Both the position numbers and the translations under genes were made by a program. A stretch of DNA of 64,000 nt from Streptococcus parasanguinis (lineage in GTDB: Bacteria > Bacillota > Bacilli > Lactobacillales > Streptococcaceae): assembly GCF_031582885.1 (NCBI RefSeq), contig NZ_CP133988.1, positions 1,681,501 through 1,745,500 of the forward strand. Direction: 5' to 3'. This document shows positions 1 through 7,745 of the stretch, one piece after another; position 1 is the stretch's first letter; every line of letters begins with the position of its first letter. Below the pieces are notes generated by a model that ran no database searches, was not told where the DNA came from, and worked only from the letters and a program-made list of their open reading frames with translations.

Positions 1-178
1 AAAAGACAGCTGCCACAATCAGGGGAATCAAGTTCATTAGGATAAACAGGAGCGATGCACCCATACTACTCCTATCTGGGAAAATCCAAAGAATAACTTG
101 CCCTACTAGAAAGGTAGCAAGGAGGGCAGTCAATGCATACCAGATAGCGACTGATCGTTTTGAAATAAATTTGTTCAT
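1..178 (-). CDS. Membrane protein, cut by the window edge
   Basis: Only the first 59 codons are visible; the gene continues beyond base 1. It starts at ATG 176-178 behind a strong GGAGG SD. The protein opens with a short basic N-terminus (MNKFISKRS) followed by a hydrophobic segment at about residues 10-31, then a second from about residue 40. This fits the N-terminal half of a polytopic membrane protein. Its start overlaps the stop of the upstream CPBP gene in an ATGA arrangement, so the two are probably translationally coupled. It could be another CPBP-family member, but no catalytic motif is within the window, so the function is open. Confidence 0.75.
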   Translation of the reverse strand, partial: MNKFISKRSVAIWYALTALLATFLVGQVILWIFPDRSSMGASLLFILMNLIPLIVAAVF

Positions 179-930
179 TTTTCCTCCTTTACAGTTACAT
201 ACTTCCTTCTTGCAATCATGATTGCTAAACTAATAATAAGAATTTTACTGACGATAGATAGCCATACCTCTTCATTCACTAGAATCTGAGACAAGGAATT
301 GATACAGGCATGGGTCATGACACAGAGCCATAAATTTTGCGTTTTATGATACAAGGCCGATAAGATAAAGCAGTTAGTTAGCAGACCTACTAGAAACGGA
401 AATAATTGAATGACACCTAAAGAACCATCGATGTAGAAGTAGAAAAGATGCCAACTAGACCAGGCTAAAAAGGTGATCAAAGTAGCTGAAAAATAAGGTA
501 TTTTTTCCTGCAAAGTTGGTTGAAAGAAATAACGCCAGCCAATTTCTTCAATCCCACCAAAAAGAAGAGCCTTAAAAAAGAGCACCACTGGCAAGACCAA
601 CGATTGAGTGGTGATCTTACCACCAAAGATAAAGGGGAAAAAGTCGAGTAGCAAGAAAACGAGCACTAAACAATAATTAGCTAACCTGTCTTTGACTTGA
701 AAAAAATCTTTTAGAATTTGTTTGAAACTAGATTGATGGTAACTAATGCTTGCAAGAGTCCCCCAAAAAGCAGATGATAATCCACCTACAATAATAGCGA
801 TGATCCCAAATGATGATGTAAAATCAACCTTGACTCCTCCTGCTCTTAAAATCCACACCAGAAGGCTAACTCCTAATACTTGACCAAAGGTCCCTAACAA
901 ATACATAGATAGGGCTTGCTTTCTATTCAT
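175..930 (-). CDS. CPBP family intramembrane metalloprotease
   Basis: A 251-residue protein with about six to eight hydrophobic segments. It carries the three CPBP (CAAX protease and bacteriocin-processing) motifs: the EExxxR motif at E128-E129-R133, a histidine in a tryptophan-rich stretch (H161), and a second histidine at H207 (VMTHACINS). Family members cleave proteins within the membrane and often serve in bacteriocin self-immunity. No bacteriocin gene is visible nearby, so the substrate is unknown. The stop overlaps the next ATG (ATGA), coupling it to the partial membrane protein at the window edge. A weak AAGGAA SD precedes the ATG. Confidence 0.9.
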   Translation of the reverse strand: MNRKQALSMYLLGTFGQVLGVSLLVWILRAGGVKVDFTSSFGIIAIIVGGLSSAFWGTLASISYHQSSFKQILKDFFQVKDRLANYCLVLVFLLLDFFPFIFGGKITTQSLVLPVVLFFKALLFGGIEEIGWRYFFQPTLQEKIPYFSATLITFLAWSSWHLFYFYIDGSLGVIQLFPFLVGLLTNCFILSALYHKTQNLWLCVMTHACINSLSQILVNEEVWLSIVSKILIISLAIMIARRKYVTVKEEK

Positions 931-952
931 TCGCGATTCCTTTTTCTTTCGA

Positions 953-1369
953 TTAATTACCAGTGCTATCTACCTTAAACCCATACCTGCCAGCATTTCG
1001 TTTGAGCTTCTCAACCAGAGCTTCATTCCGCTTGCTTTTTCCAAAAAAGAAGGGAATGGTCTTTCCATTTCTGAGTTCGATATAGAAAGCATAGCGAGCC
1101 CCACCACCAGATCGTCCACGAAAAATTGCATAGGTGATTTGCTTGATCTCTTTCAGTGGGATCATTCGCCGACTGAAACATAGTGCGGCATGGATATAGA
1201 AGATTCCATAGCTAATATGGAAAGGGGCAAAGAAGGGACCTCCACTACGTTTCACGATTGTCCTTCTTCTCAGGAAAAGGAGAAGACTGAAAAAGAGCAA
1301 GAAAACGAGCACATATAGAATCGGAGCATACTCCATTATCTTTCTAAATTCTAACACGCTGTCTTTCAT
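953..1369 (-). CDS. Small membrane protein with a PH-like C-terminal region, function unknown
   Basis: A 138-residue protein with one hydrophobic segment at about residues 16-33, then a basic stretch (FLRRRTIVKR) and a cytosolic part rich in beta-strand-like segments (ISYGIFYI, RYAFYIELRNGKTIPFFF). This resembles small bacterial PH-like domains. It starts 3 bases after the upstream lipoprotein gene stops, so the two are probably co-transcribed. The only SD-like sequence (AGAGG) abuts the ATG, so a later start at M12 remains possible. No function can be assigned. Confidence 0.7.
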   Translation of the reverse strand: MKDSVLEFRKIMEYAPILYVLVFLLFFSLLLFLRRRTIVKRSGGPFFAPFHISYGIFYIHAALCFSRRMIPLKEIKQITYAIFRGRSGGGARYAFYIELRNGKTIPFFFGKSKRNEALVEKLKRNAGRYGFKVDSTGN

Positions 1370-1372
1370 CCT

Positions 1373-2260
1373 CTACTTCATCTCAACCCATTTTTCATTA
1401 TCCATGATAAAGGGCTTAGCCAGACCTTCGCCTGTGTAGTCTTGGTATTTGGTCTCCAAGTATTTGTAGACATCTTCCTTGGTCGCAAACTTGATGGCTT
1501 GATAGGGTTCTTCAAAGGTCAGCTTTTCGACAAAGAGATAGCCGTCCTTGGCAGGAACCAAGACACCGACGTGACCGACAAAAAGGGTATTTCCATCCAG
1601 GTTATCATGAACGATAACAGAAAGCATGCGCGCATTTTCATTGAACTTGAAATGAGCAAAATACTCTTCCATCTTCTTGGCATGGACCTTGACATCCGTT
1701 GTCGCCTCTGTCGGAACCCGTGAATACAGAATGTTAAAGGCTTCCTTGTCTGCCTCACCGAAGATCTTCCCTTTGTCAATCGCATCATTGTCCACGAACA
1801 AAAGTTCACTATCCGCTTTCATCTTAGGAATCTCGATGCGATTCTTCAGAAGAGTATAGCTATTGATCCGGCAGTTGGTCCCGACGAAATCGCCCTTTTT
1901 CTTGGTCCACAAGTCACTGATCTTCTCAACATTGTAGTCTGTTTTCTTGAAGGTGCTGAAGTCACCCGTCAAGCCGACCGAGCCGACAATGCTATCGTAA
2001 TCCGTTACTAGACCCAGAAATTTATCTACACTTTCCCGATCCAAATAAGCAGACAAAAGAGTCCGCACTTCTTCGACACTTGCCTTGCTGTTGAGGTTGC
2101 TGTAGGTACCCTTGTAGCGCTCCTTATCTGAACTAGATTTCTGAACCGTTGAGGGTTCCTTCTTTTCCTTGGATTGCTTTTGGTTGCTACCACAAGCCAC
2201 TAAAGCAAAGAGCGCCAGGGCACAGCTAGTAAGGAGCATGATTTTTTTAGATGATTTCAT
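1373..2260 (-). CDS. Lipoprotein, probably DUF4300 family
   Basis: A 295-residue protein with a lipoprotein signal: basic MKSSKK, a hydrophobic stretch, and a lipobox ending at C23 (LVAC). A Ser/Lys-rich linker to about residue 48 follows. The mature domain begins with a YSNL motif and resembles the streptococcal DUF4300 lipoproteins. That assignment is from memory of the family, not from a search. The protein should be anchored to the outer membrane face. No enzymatic motif was recognised. It lies just upstream of the PH-like membrane protein with a 3-base gap, suggesting one transcript. Confidence 0.8.
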   Translation of the reverse strand: MKSSKKIMLLTSCALALFALVACGSNQKQSKEKKEPSTVQKSSSDKERYKGTYSNLNSKASVEEVRTLLSAYLDRESVDKFLGLVTDYDSIVGSVGLTGDFSTFKKTDYNVEKISDLWTKKKGDFVGTNCRINSYTLLKNRIEIPKMKADSELLFVDNDAIDKGKIFGEADKEAFNILYSRVPTEATTDVKVHAKKMEEYFAHFKFNENARMLSVIVHDNLDGNTLFVGHVGVLVPAKDGYLFVEKLTFEEPYQAIKFATKEDVYKYLETKYQDYTGEGLAKPFIMDNEKWVEMK

Positions 2261-2399
2261 AAACTGGTTCCTTCTCCATTGATTAAAATGTTTGTTCTAT
2301 ACATTTTTCATATCGATAATCCTTTTCCTCTATTATAGTTTAAAACTGGCTTTGCTCCAACTATTTTTTACGAAATGAGAAAAGTTTATAAGTAACAAA

Positions 2400-2427
2400 A
2401 AAGAGCTGGCAGACTGTCCAGCTCTTT
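2400..2427 (-). terminator. Rho-independent terminator after the first Ltp-like gene
   Basis: A perfect 10-bp inverted repeat (AAAGAGCTGG with CCAGCTCTTT) with an 8-base loop. Read on the minus strand it is followed by a T run. It lies 35 bases past the stop of the Ltp-like gene. Confidence 0.85.
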
Positions 2428-2461
2428 AATATGTTACAAAAATCAAAATTAAAATTATCGT

Positions 2462-3196
2462 TTAATCAGACCAATCTATTTTGGCATGTTCTATTGCGTA
2501 CTCCGCTTCCTCTTGAGTAAACTTTCTTATTTCAACAAGTTTTTCTAATAATCTTTCTTTCGAATAGTTGCCACCGCTTCCAAAAGATTCCACTGCTTTA
2601 ACAGCTTCCTCTTTCCAATCAAAATGACCTTGCTCCACAGCATAGTCAGCCTCTTCTTGAGTAAATAGATCAAATTTTATAAGTTGATCAACTAACTTTT
2701 CTTTTGAATAATGATACATTTGATATGATTTTGCTTTTAAAAGTGCTTGCTCTTTCCAGTCTACATTAAGCTTATCGATAGCATACAGGGAAGCATCTTC
2801 TGAATACCTGTCATTCTTAGTAAGATCATTTTTAATTTGCTGCATCGATAAAGGAGATTTCTTTAAAAATTCTTTAGCTGTTGCATATGCACTTGTATAT
2901 TCTGCATCTAGTAAAGGTAAAGGATAAACTCTTTTCTTAAACATATTCATTAATGATTCTAAATCATCCTTATTTTTTTTGTCACTTGAAGAAGCGTATT
3001 CTTGTTTTGATGATTCAAAATCATCCTTATTTCCATCAGTTGAAGAAGAGTATTTTTGTACAGGTTTAGTCAGCTGTGATCCTGAACGTGAATTTATCCA
3101 TTTATTATAACTTATTTGATACTCAATTGCCATCAAAGCTAACATTCCTACCATCAATCCAAACATCGTAAAAATAAATATCAAAAACTTTTTCAT
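2462..3196 (-). CDS. Ltp-like repeat protein with an N-terminal membrane anchor (copy 1)
   Basis: The chosen start gives 244 residues. The reading frame extends 14 codons upstream, but MKKF at 3196 aligns with the start of the paralogue at 4195-4782 and has the same AAAGGTA SD upstream. It has one N-terminal transmembrane segment (FLIFIFTMFGLMVG), a Ser/Lys/Asp-rich low-complexity spacer, then three repeats of about 45-50 residues. Each repeat contains a YSKE.L...L....FTQEEA.YA(V/I)...DW core typical of the Ltp family. The founding member, Ltp of S. thermophilus phage TP-J34, is a superinfection-exclusion lipoprotein. This protein has no lipobox cysteine, so it is membrane-anchored rather than lipidated. 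A role in blocking phage DNA entry is inference only. Confidence 0.85.
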   Translation of the reverse strand: MKKFLIFIFTMFGLMVGMLALMAIEYQISYNKWINSRSGSQLTKPVQKYSSSTDGNKDDFESSKQEYASSSDKKNKDDLESLMNMFKKRVYPLPLLDAEYTSAYATAKEFLKKSPLSMQQIKNDLTKNDRYSEDASLYAIDKLNVDWKEQALLKAKSYQMYHYSKEKLVDQLIKFDLFTQEEADYAVEQGHFDWKEEAVKAVESFGSGGNYSKERLLEKLVEIRKFTQEEAEYAIEHAKIDWSD

Positions 3197-3400
3197 CATG
3201 ACTACCTTTGCTTGTTTTTCTCCAATGGAATCTTTCATCCTCTTGAACTACTTTCATTAGTATTATATCATGAAATATTCTTCTTTTTTATTAACTAATG
3301 TAAAAGTCTTCATACTAGTAAACAAAAAAGCGACTGCAATAGTTCAACTGCAATCACTCGTTCATTTGTGAGATAAAAAATAACAAAGTGTTATAAAAGA

Positions 3401-3712
3401 TTATTTGATCTTGTGTTTGTTCATCTTTTCTTCAAAGATGGCTGTCATAATCTTGCGGAGCTCTTCTCCTTCTTTTTCAGGAAGATCCCCTTGACGTTTG
3501 GCCACTGCATAAAGTTCAGGGTATTGCTTGGCTACACGCTCAACTGTCTTGGTCGTCGCATGCCCTCTGACAAAGAATGGAATACGCTTGATCCATTCTT
3601 GCGGGACTAAAGCGAGCAACTTCTTCGCTGCTTCTTTATCAGAAATCTCAGCTGTACTCAATCCTTGCTTGATTTGTTCTTGTTCTTTTTCTGTAAAATC
3701 TTTTAATTCCAT
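3401..3712 (-). CDS. Conserved small soluble protein, function unknown
   Basis: A 103-residue charged, helical protein without signal or membrane segment. The middle part (QEWIKRIPFFVRGHATTKTVERVAKQ) faintly recalls PCP_red-type domains, which share an IPFFVR core followed by a helix. This is a visual resemblance and not an assignment. The ATG is preceded by GGAG. It stands alone between the two Ltp-like genes. Confidence 0.7.
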   Translation of the reverse strand: MELKDFTEKEQEQIKQGLSTAEISDKEAAKKLLALVPQEWIKRIPFFVRGHATTKTVERVAKQYPELYAVAKRQGDLPEKEGEELRKIMTAIFEEKMNKHKIK

Positions 3713-3798
3713 TTAAAACTCCTCATTCTCCTATTTTGTTTATCTAAGAGCACATTATACACTTATGTAGTGAAAACTACAACTAAAGGAACCGAAAA

Positions 3799-3830
3799 AT
3801 AGAGCAAGGGCAAGTCATCCCTCACTCTAT
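3799..3830 (-). terminator. Terminator downstream of the second Ltp-like locus
   Basis: A 12-bp stem with two internal mismatches (ATAGAG...GGG with CCC...CTCTAT). On the minus strand it is followed by a TTTTT run. Confidence 0.7.
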
Positions 3831-3871
3831 CTCTTAATCGTAAAATCTTATGAAGGATATTAATTTCCGAT

Positions 3872-4207
3872 TTACTGTGGAGCATCACCCTTTTGCTTTA
3901 AATAATAGTCACTTGCCTCAGTTAGTTTTTTATAATAATGATCGTAACTCTTACTAAATTGTCTAATCAGCGGAATAGCGACCTCATAGTAGTGATGGTC
4001 CATCAAAAATGTTTTCAGTTGATCTTGAATATTTTTCATTGGACTTGTTTTGTAATCATCACTGTTCAAATAGCGATCATAAATAGAAATTGTGTCCTTA
4101 TTTTCATTATGCCACTTTTCATTACTTTCTATCGTAGCTATTTTAGATTCATCAGCCTCTTTTAAGTTCTTCAAATCAATAGTAAAATTATTGTTTAATT
4201 TAACCAA
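3872..4207 (-). CDS. Orphan ORF downstream of the second Ltp-like gene, possibly a fragment
   Basis: An open frame of up to 111 codons that overlaps the end of the Ltp-like gene by 13 bases and could only start there with TTG; no convincing SD is seen. Its composition (many D, E, K, Y, with DHHYYEVAIPLIRQFSKSYDHYY) looks coding rather than random. It sits in a different frame from the upstream gene, so it could be a detached C-terminal portion of a former larger protein or a coupled small gene. No family was recognised. Confidence 0.4.
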   Translation of the reverse strand: MVKLNNNFTIDLKNLKEADESKIATIESNEKWHNENKDTISIYDRYLNSDDYKTSPMKNIQDQLKTFLMDHHYYEVAIPLIRQFSKSYDHYYKKLTEASDYYLKQKGDAPQ

Positions 4208-4782
4208 TCTACTTGAGCATGTTCTATTGCGTACTCCGCTTCCTCTTGAGTAAATTTTCTATTTTCAACAAGTATTTCTAATAACCGTTCTTTCGAAATA
4301 TTGCCACCGTTTGCAGAAGATTCCGCTTCTTTCACAGCTTCCTCTTTCCAATCGAAATGAACTTTTTCTATAGCATAGTCAGCCTCTTCTGGAGTAAATA
4401 GATCAACATCTACAAGTTGCCCAACTAACTTTTCTTTTGAATAATGAAACTTTTGATATGATTTTGCTCTTAAAACAGCCTGCTCTTTCCAGTCTATATT
4501 AAGCTTATTGACAGCGGACTGGGAAGTATACTCTGAATACCTGCCATACTTAGTAAGATAATTTTTAATTTGTTGCTTCGATAAAGGAGATTTCTCTGAC
4601 CAAGATTTAGCTTTTGCATATGCCCTTGTACTTACTGGTACTAGTAAATTTTCTTTCGGTTCTGGAAAGCTTGATCTATTATGAAATTTTTCATAATCTC
4701 TATAATAACCACTTAACACAATAGCTACAAATCCCACCATCAATCCAAACATCGCAAAAATAAATATAAAAAATTTTTTCAT
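4195..4782 (-). CDS. Ltp-like repeat protein with an N-terminal membrane anchor (copy 2)
   Basis: A 195-residue paralogue of the protein at 2462-3196. It has the same N-terminal anchor (FFIFIFAMFGLMVG) and the same three Ltp-type repeats ending in DW(K/L), but the low-complexity spacer is much shorter. Like copy 1 it lacks a lipobox cysteine. The last repeats of the two proteins are nearly identical in sequence (FTQEEAEYAIEHA), pointing to local duplication. ATG with AAAGGTA upstream. The function may be phage exclusion by analogy to Ltp of phage TP-J34, which is inference. Confidence 0.85.
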   Translation of the reverse strand: MKKFFIFIFAMFGLMVGFVAIVLSGYYRDYEKFHNRSSFPEPKENLLVPVSTRAYAKAKSWSEKSPLSKQQIKNYLTKYGRYSEYTSQSAVNKLNIDWKEQAVLRAKSYQKFHYSKEKLVGQLVDVDLFTPEEADYAIEKVHFDWKEEAVKEAESSANGGNISKERLLEILVENRKFTQEEAEYAIEHAQVDWLN

Positions 4783-4930
4783 AATGTATACCTTTACTTG
4801 TTTTTAGTCTAATTTGTTATTTTGTGCTTAATAAAACAATATTGTCACTCAACACTAGGAGAATTAACTTCTCCAGTCACTCAAAACAATTCCTATAGAA
4901 TCCTTCAATAACGGTTTTATTAATCCCTGT

Positions 4931-5116
4931 TTAAATATAGCAACTCATTCTTAATGATGTTAAAAAATGAGTTGGTTCCATAAAAGACTCAACATTTGTG
5001 ACAGGACCACCAGGCAATGTCATTCCTTGCCTAGACTCTTTCTCACGATCCATAACAAGAACTCTATCGCCGTCTCTTACCATACAAAGATTTGTGAATT
5101 CTAGAGTCTCATTCAT
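4931..5116 (-). pseudogene. Truncated Nudix hydrolase remnant
   Basis: The first 45 or so residues (TNLCMVRDGDRVLVMDRE...GMTLPGG.V...ESF) match the N-terminal half of streptococcal MutT/Nudix NTP pyrophosphohydrolases up to the G(H)VExGESF segment. The Nudix box that should follow (GX5EX7REUXEEXGU) is absent: the frame runs into unrelated residues and stops after 61 codons. No continuation was found downstream, so catalytic function is lost. An SD-like GGAAATAGGG remains. Confidence 0.75.
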
Positions 5117-5173
5117 AGCCCTATTTCCTAGCTATGTTTCCATTTTTTCTTATCGACAGCCTAACATTTCATC

Positions 5174-5692
5174 CTAGTCACCTTTTAGTTGCACTTGCGT
5201 ATGGGCTAGCAGGTCTCCTAGATGCCTCTTATCATTTCTAAACATTGTCATTGCCAGTAGCAAAACTGCGAGTAGAGTCGCCGAAATAGAAAGAATAATG
5301 GATAACACATCAAAATCACTATAGATGCCATGAATCGTGCCCATATGACCAAGTTGCCAAGGTAAAAATTTGATGACGTTTCTAATCAAGCTAGCCTGCA
5401 CTGTTTTTTTCTGGTAGACCAGTTCCAGTCCCGCTTTTACCTTCCCAAAACTGCCATCATTTTTATAATCTAAGAATGTGAACAGGAGCGTGATTGGCAA
5501 AACAGAGGTAAAAAATACAAGCCATTGCGACTGAATTTCTGTAAACTCTGGGACGCCATTAAAAAAGATAATGTAAATAAGCATCGAACCTAAAAATAGA
5601 AAAACTAAATAAGCTAGAATGAAAAGATAATCAAACAGAAATTCTGTCATTCTTTTTTTAAACGAAATAGGATTGATTGCTAATATCTTCAT
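5174..5692 (-). CDS. RDD family membrane protein
   Basis: The start chosen at 5692 gives 172 residues and has the strong SD GGGGGAGA; the frame is open 7 codons further upstream. The N-terminal segment SFKKRMTEFLFDYLF matches the Arg...Asp pattern of RDD proteins, followed by about four hydrophobic segments and the RHLGDLLAHT motif near the C-terminus typical of the family. Function of the family is mostly unknown; some members act in ion transport. It is the last gene before the amylolytic gene's terminator and probably has its own promoter. Confidence 0.85.
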   Translation of the reverse strand: MKILAINPISFKKRMTEFLFDYLFILAYLVFLFLGSMLIYIIFFNGVPEFTEIQSQWLVFFTSVLPITLLFTFLDYKNDGSFGKVKAGLELVYQKKTVQASLIRNVIKFLPWQLGHMGTIHGIYSDFDVLSIILSISATLLAVLLLAMTMFRNDKRHLGDLLAHTQVQLKGD

Positions 5693-5758
5693 CACTGTCT
5701 CCCCCTTTCTCATCTCCTATTATAATATAAGGGTGCGAATAAAGATACTATTTATAAA

Positions 5759-5792
5759 AAGAAGCCCGCAATCTCTCGATTCCAGGCTTCTT
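5759..5792 (-). terminator. Terminator of the neopullulanase-type gene
   Basis: AAGAAGCC pairs with GGCTTCTT and the interior (AATC/GATT) pairs further, giving a long imperfect stem. A T run follows on the minus strand, directly after the glycosidase stop. Confidence 0.85.
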
Positions 5793-5794
5793 TC

Positions 5795-7546
5795 TTACTG
5801 CTCTTCCCTATAAATAACAAATCCATTTGGTTGAATGATCAAGCGATCATCAGAAATGCTTCCAAGACTGATCAGATCTGCCTGTCCTCTTTCTAAGACA
5901 ACGTCTTTCTTCGACTGGTTAAAGTAGGCTTTGAGCATGTTACCTTCATGCTGCCATTCTACTGCCACCACATCCGGCTCAACCTCTGCTAGACTCACTT
6001 TACCATGTTGGATCAACTCAGCTACTTCTTTTCGGAGCTGGATCAATTCCTTCATAAAGTTGAGCATGTCATTGTCCGCTGATACGCGCTCCCATGGCAT
6101 GACACGGCGGCAATCTGGGTCTGGACCACCGATGAGGGCTAGCTCCGTTCCATAATAAATACATGGCGTACCCCGTTGTAGATGGAGGAAGGCGAGAGCA
6201 GACTTGACAGACTGTAGATCGCCTTTGGCCGTCGTCAAAATGCGCTCTGTATCATGGGAGTCCAAGAGGTTAAACATGACCTCAGAGATTTGTTGCCTAT
6301 AGTACATGGACTGGCTATTGATTTCCCAAATGAAGCGTTGCGTCTCCTTATGCCCCCGCAGGAAATAATCCTTGATACTTTCAGAGAGGGGATAGTTCAT
6401 CACCGCATGGAACTCATCGCCCTTGAGCCAAGGTTGGGACGAATGCCAGATTTCCCCAAGGATATAGAGATCCGGCTTCTTGGCCAAGACCGCCTTACGG
6501 AAATCCCGCCAGAATTGATGGTCAATTTCATTGGCCACATCCAGTCGCCAAGCATCAATATCAAACTCTTCAATCCAGTAAGTCGCCACCTTCAAGAGAT
6601 AGGCCTTCACCTCAGGATTAGCCGTATTGAGCTTAGGCATATAGCCTGCAAAGGCAAAAGTATGGTAAGACAAGTCGCGACTATTCCACAGATTTTCTGA
6701 GGAGACAGGAAACTCCTTAATATGGAACCAGTCCTTGTAAATCGAATCCTCCCCGTATTTGACCACATCCTGCCATTGGGGTGAATCATAGCCAATATGG
6801 TTAAAGACGGCATCCAGCATAATCTTCATCCCACGCGCATGGGCCTCTTTCACTAGCTGGCGGAAGGTCTCCTTATCTCCAAAATGTCGATCAATTTCAA
6901 AATAATCAATGGTATCGTATTTGTGGTTGCTTGGAGATTCAAAAATCGGGCAAAGGTAGAGCCCTGTAATTCCTAACTCCTGCAAGTAGTCCAGATGATC
7001 GATGATCCCTTGCAAATCACCACCAAAGAAATCCAATACTTGAGGAGCAATAGAGGCATCCCAAGGACGAACACCTTCTGGTGAAATGGCTGGATTCCCA
7101 TCGGCAAAGCGCTCAGGAAAAATCTGATACCAAACCGTCTGCGCCACCCAGTCCGGTACAGCACACCCATCAATCTCATGGATAAAAGGAAGCTTAAAAC
7201 CGTTCATGACGAAGTCCAGGTTCTCCTTGTTGTAGGCTGCCACACCCCGATCTCCGTACAAGACCTTATCTCCTTTTGTATCTTCTAATTCAAAGAGGTA
7301 CTGGATCCTTGCATGGTGGACAGATACCGACACTTGCCAATAATCAAAGAGGTCGTCTGTCGTCACCTTGTCCATTTCCTTAGTTGCCTCATAAAGATCC
7401 TCTATAAAAATAAAGGGATCCCCATAGTGCAAGACAATCCGTTTGATATCTTCTTTCTTGGTCCGGATGCGAATGTGAAGCTGGCCGTCCTTATAAAGAT
7501 AGGCGTACTCCGATTCAGGCCGGTGATAAATCGCTGTTAATTCCAT
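5795..7546 (-). CDS. Alpha-glycosidase of the neopullulanase/cyclomaltodextrinase type (GH13)
   Basis: A 583-residue cytoplasmic enzyme: an N-terminal beta domain (about 1-120), the GH13 TIM barrel (about 130-500) and a C-terminal beta domain. All four GH13 motifs are visible: DAVFNH (245-250), DAWRLDVANE with nucleophile D336, GEIWH with acid/base E365, and LLDSHD with D432. The N-terminal domain and the VANE sequence place it with neopullulanase, maltogenic amylase and cyclomaltodextrinase enzymes, which hydrolyse imported maltodextrins. No signal peptide. The start has GGAGA about 8 bases upstream. Two CcpA-type sites lie in its upstream region, predicting catabolite repression. With pulA in the same window it would serve alpha-glucan use. 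Confidence 0.93.
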   Translation of the reverse strand: MELTAIYHRPESEYAYLYKDGQLHIRIRTKKEDIKRIVLHYGDPFIFIEDLYEATKEMDKVTTDDLFDYWQVSVSVHHARIQYLFELEDTKGDKVLYGDRGVAAYNKENLDFVMNGFKLPFIHEIDGCAVPDWVAQTVWYQIFPERFADGNPAISPEGVRPWDASIAPQVLDFFGGDLQGIIDHLDYLQELGITGLYLCPIFESPSNHKYDTIDYFEIDRHFGDKETFRQLVKEAHARGMKIMLDAVFNHIGYDSPQWQDVVKYGEDSIYKDWFHIKEFPVSSENLWNSRDLSYHTFAFAGYMPKLNTANPEVKAYLLKVATYWIEEFDIDAWRLDVANEIDHQFWRDFRKAVLAKKPDLYILGEIWHSSQPWLKGDEFHAVMNYPLSESIKDYFLRGHKETQRFIWEINSQSMYYRQQISEVMFNLLDSHDTERILTTAKGDLQSVKSALAFLHLQRGTPCIYYGTELALIGGPDPDCRRVMPWERVSADNDMLNFMKELIQLRKEVAELIQHGKVSLAEVEPDVVAVEWQHEGNMLKAYFNQSKKDVVLERGQADLISLGSISDDRLIIQPNGFVIYREEQ

Positions 7547-7590
7547 CTGTCTCGTCTCCTACGATACTCTCTTTTATCATTTACCGTTTT

Positions 7591-7605
7591 ATGCAAACGA
7601 TTCCA
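7591..7605. promoter_or_regulatory. Candidate catabolite response element (cre) 1
   Basis: ATGCAAACGATTCCA fits the consensus WTGNAANCGNWNNCW at every position. It lies 45 bases upstream of the glycosidase start codon, where CcpA binding would block transcription. Confidence 0.7.
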
Positions 7606-7631
7606 TAAACTATTTCTAGTATACTACTTTA

Positions 7632-7646
7632 TAAAAACGTTTGCAA
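7632..7646 (-). promoter_or_regulatory. Candidate catabolite response element (cre) 2
   Basis: Minus-strand TTGCAAACGTTTTTA matches the cre consensus with one mismatch. It lies about 40 bases upstream of cre 1, so the two could act together. Confidence 0.55.
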
Positions 7647-7701
7647 GATTGTGAGAGATCATTTTAGATTACTAGCTTTTTAAGATTGTAATGCAACACA
7701 A

Positions 7702-7722
7702 AAAGCCCAGCGATTGGGCTTT
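7702..7722 (-). terminator. Terminator of the secreted nuclease gene
   Basis: A perfect 8-bp stem AAAGCCCA/TGGGCTTT with a 5-base loop. On the minus strand it ends in TTTTTG. Confidence 0.85.
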
Positions 7723-7745
7723 CTCATTATCATAATAACTTATAC

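Noticed and set aside
3331-3353. Direct repeat ACTGCAAT around AGTTCA, first seen as a possible terminator
   Set aside because: The arms are direct, not inverted, so they cannot form a stem; too short for any other meaning.
6254-6700. 148-codon plus-strand open frame
   Set aside because: It lies antisense inside the GH13 glycosidase gene, has no SD and no recognisable motif; the minus-strand gene has all catalytic motifs.
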